Notes under the pieces: model-generated
Told to the model about the DNA's origin: nothing
Seen by the model: only the letters and a program-made list of their open reading frames with translations
Database searches by the model: none
Source of the DNA: Sedimentisphaerales bacterium
GTDB taxonomy: Bacteria > Planctomycetota > Phycisphaerae > Sedimentisphaerales > SM23-30
NCBI GenBank assembly: GCA_016932145.1
Contig: JAFGDI010000090.1
Coordinates: 1-6,501 of the forward strand
Length of the DNA: 6,501 nt
Direction of reading: 5' to 3'
Shown here: one piece after another, positions 6,140 to 6,501 of the stretch
How the letters are laid out: the number at the start of each line of letters is the position of its first letter
How positions within the stretch are numbered: position 1 is the first letter of the stretch
Program-made: the position numbers and the translations under genes

Positions 6140-6501
6140 ATGAACAGGATATCTATATTAGTAATGTTACTCGCAGCAATATGCCATGGCCAGGAGCTTG
6201 TTGTTACAGATGGTCTTGTAATACATCTTGATGCTGCCTCCATAACAGCAGGAAATGGTGAGGTGGTGAGCAGTTGGCCAGACCTTGCCGTGAGTGATAC
6301 AGTTGATGGCAGTGTTGGCCTCGTTTCCGGCTGGGATACGCCGGCCTATAAAGCTAATGCCATAAATGGTAATCCGGCAGTAAGTTTTACCGGAAATGAT
6401 CTGCTGGCTGCTTCTGGTTTTACCTTGCCGGATGTTAATGGCGGGGTGACGATGTTTGTTGTGGCAACTGGCGATATGAGCGGTGAGGCAGCAGAACGAG
6501 C
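6140..6501 (+). CDS. Secreted LamG/concanavalin A-like protein, paralogue of the 2225-4486 product (3' truncated)
   Basis: The frame runs from ATG at 6140 off the end of the window: 120 full codons, no stop. It begins with a Sec signal peptide (MNRISILVMLLAAICHGQE), with likely cleavage after G17. The Cys at residue 15 is preceded by Ile, so it is not a lipobox. The mature part, from VTDGLVIHLDAA through LVSGWDTPAY and FTLPDVNGG to VVATGD, aligns with residues 21-120 of the upstream LamG protein with one single-residue gap. By hand count about 45 of 100 positions are identical. It is therefore the start of the same LamG-like domain and a diverged paralogue. The 22-nt spacing puts it in the sulfatase operon. 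A surface glycan-binding role is inferred. Whether the Fn3-like, Ig-like and tail modules follow cannot be seen here. Confidence 0.88.
   Translation, partial: MNRISILVMLLAAICHGQELVVTDGLVIHLDAASITAGNGEVVSSWPDLAVSDTVDGSVGLVSGWDTPAYKANAINGNPAVSFTGNDLLAASGFTLPDVNGGVTMFVVATGDMSGEAAER

Noticed and set aside
6140..6196. Lipoprotein signal with Cys at residue 15 of the second LamG protein
   Set aside because: The residue before Cys is Ile, where a lipobox needs Gly, Ala or Ser. An ordinary signal peptide cut after G17 fits better.
5905..6243. Minus-strand open frame spanning the sulfatase end and the start of the second LamG gene
   Set aside because: Both + strand genes there have clear family matches and ribosome sites. 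The minus-strand product is unrecognisable.

Overview
The window looks like part of a chromosome from the Planctomycetes–Verrucomicrobia group, most likely a Phycisphaerae-type marine or anaerobic polysaccharide degrader. This inference rests on four things: a short ECF-type sigma factor overlapping a FecR-domain anti-sigma-like protein with the DLGTEFGV signature, secreted multi-domain LamG proteins, a formylglycine sulfatase, and C-terminal tails of the form D-x-N-x-D ... AG-x-WLE. Coding DNA leans A/T and uses many ATA codons throughout. No gene stands out as compositionally foreign. All genes are on the + strand and coding density is high.

Layout. Positions 1-389 hold the 3' part of a sigma-70 family gene, cut by the window edge. 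It overlaps the next gene (379-2115), a single-pass membrane protein with a cytoplasmic anti-sigma-like head, a FecR domain and a C-terminal NPCBM/lectin-like module. A 109-nt gap with a 9-bp inverted repeat follows. Next is a 753-residue exported protein (2225-4486) with a LamG-like domain, Fn3-like and Ig-like modules, a second LamG domain and an EF-hand/dockerin-like tail. The next gap (4487-4659) is rich in RNA structure: two mutually exclusive hairpins at the stop codon and a 25-bp hairpin whose only non-Watson-Crick pairs are G-U on the + strand. A secreted S1-type sulfatase (4660-6117) follows, ending in the same single EF-hand-like tail. Only 22 nt later a paralogue of the first LamG protein starts (6140 to beyond the window).

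How it may work together (inference): the FecR protein could sense an envelope or external carbohydrate through its lectin-like module and hold or release the sigma factor. That sigma factor could control the secreted LamG proteins and the sulfatase. The LamG proteins would bind glycans while the sulfatase removes sulfate esters, and the shared tail hints at common anchoring or assembly. The sulfated substrate cannot be read from the sequence. No tRNA, rRNA, CRISPR array, insertion sequence or integration site was seen, and no gene-free stretch exceeds 300 bases.
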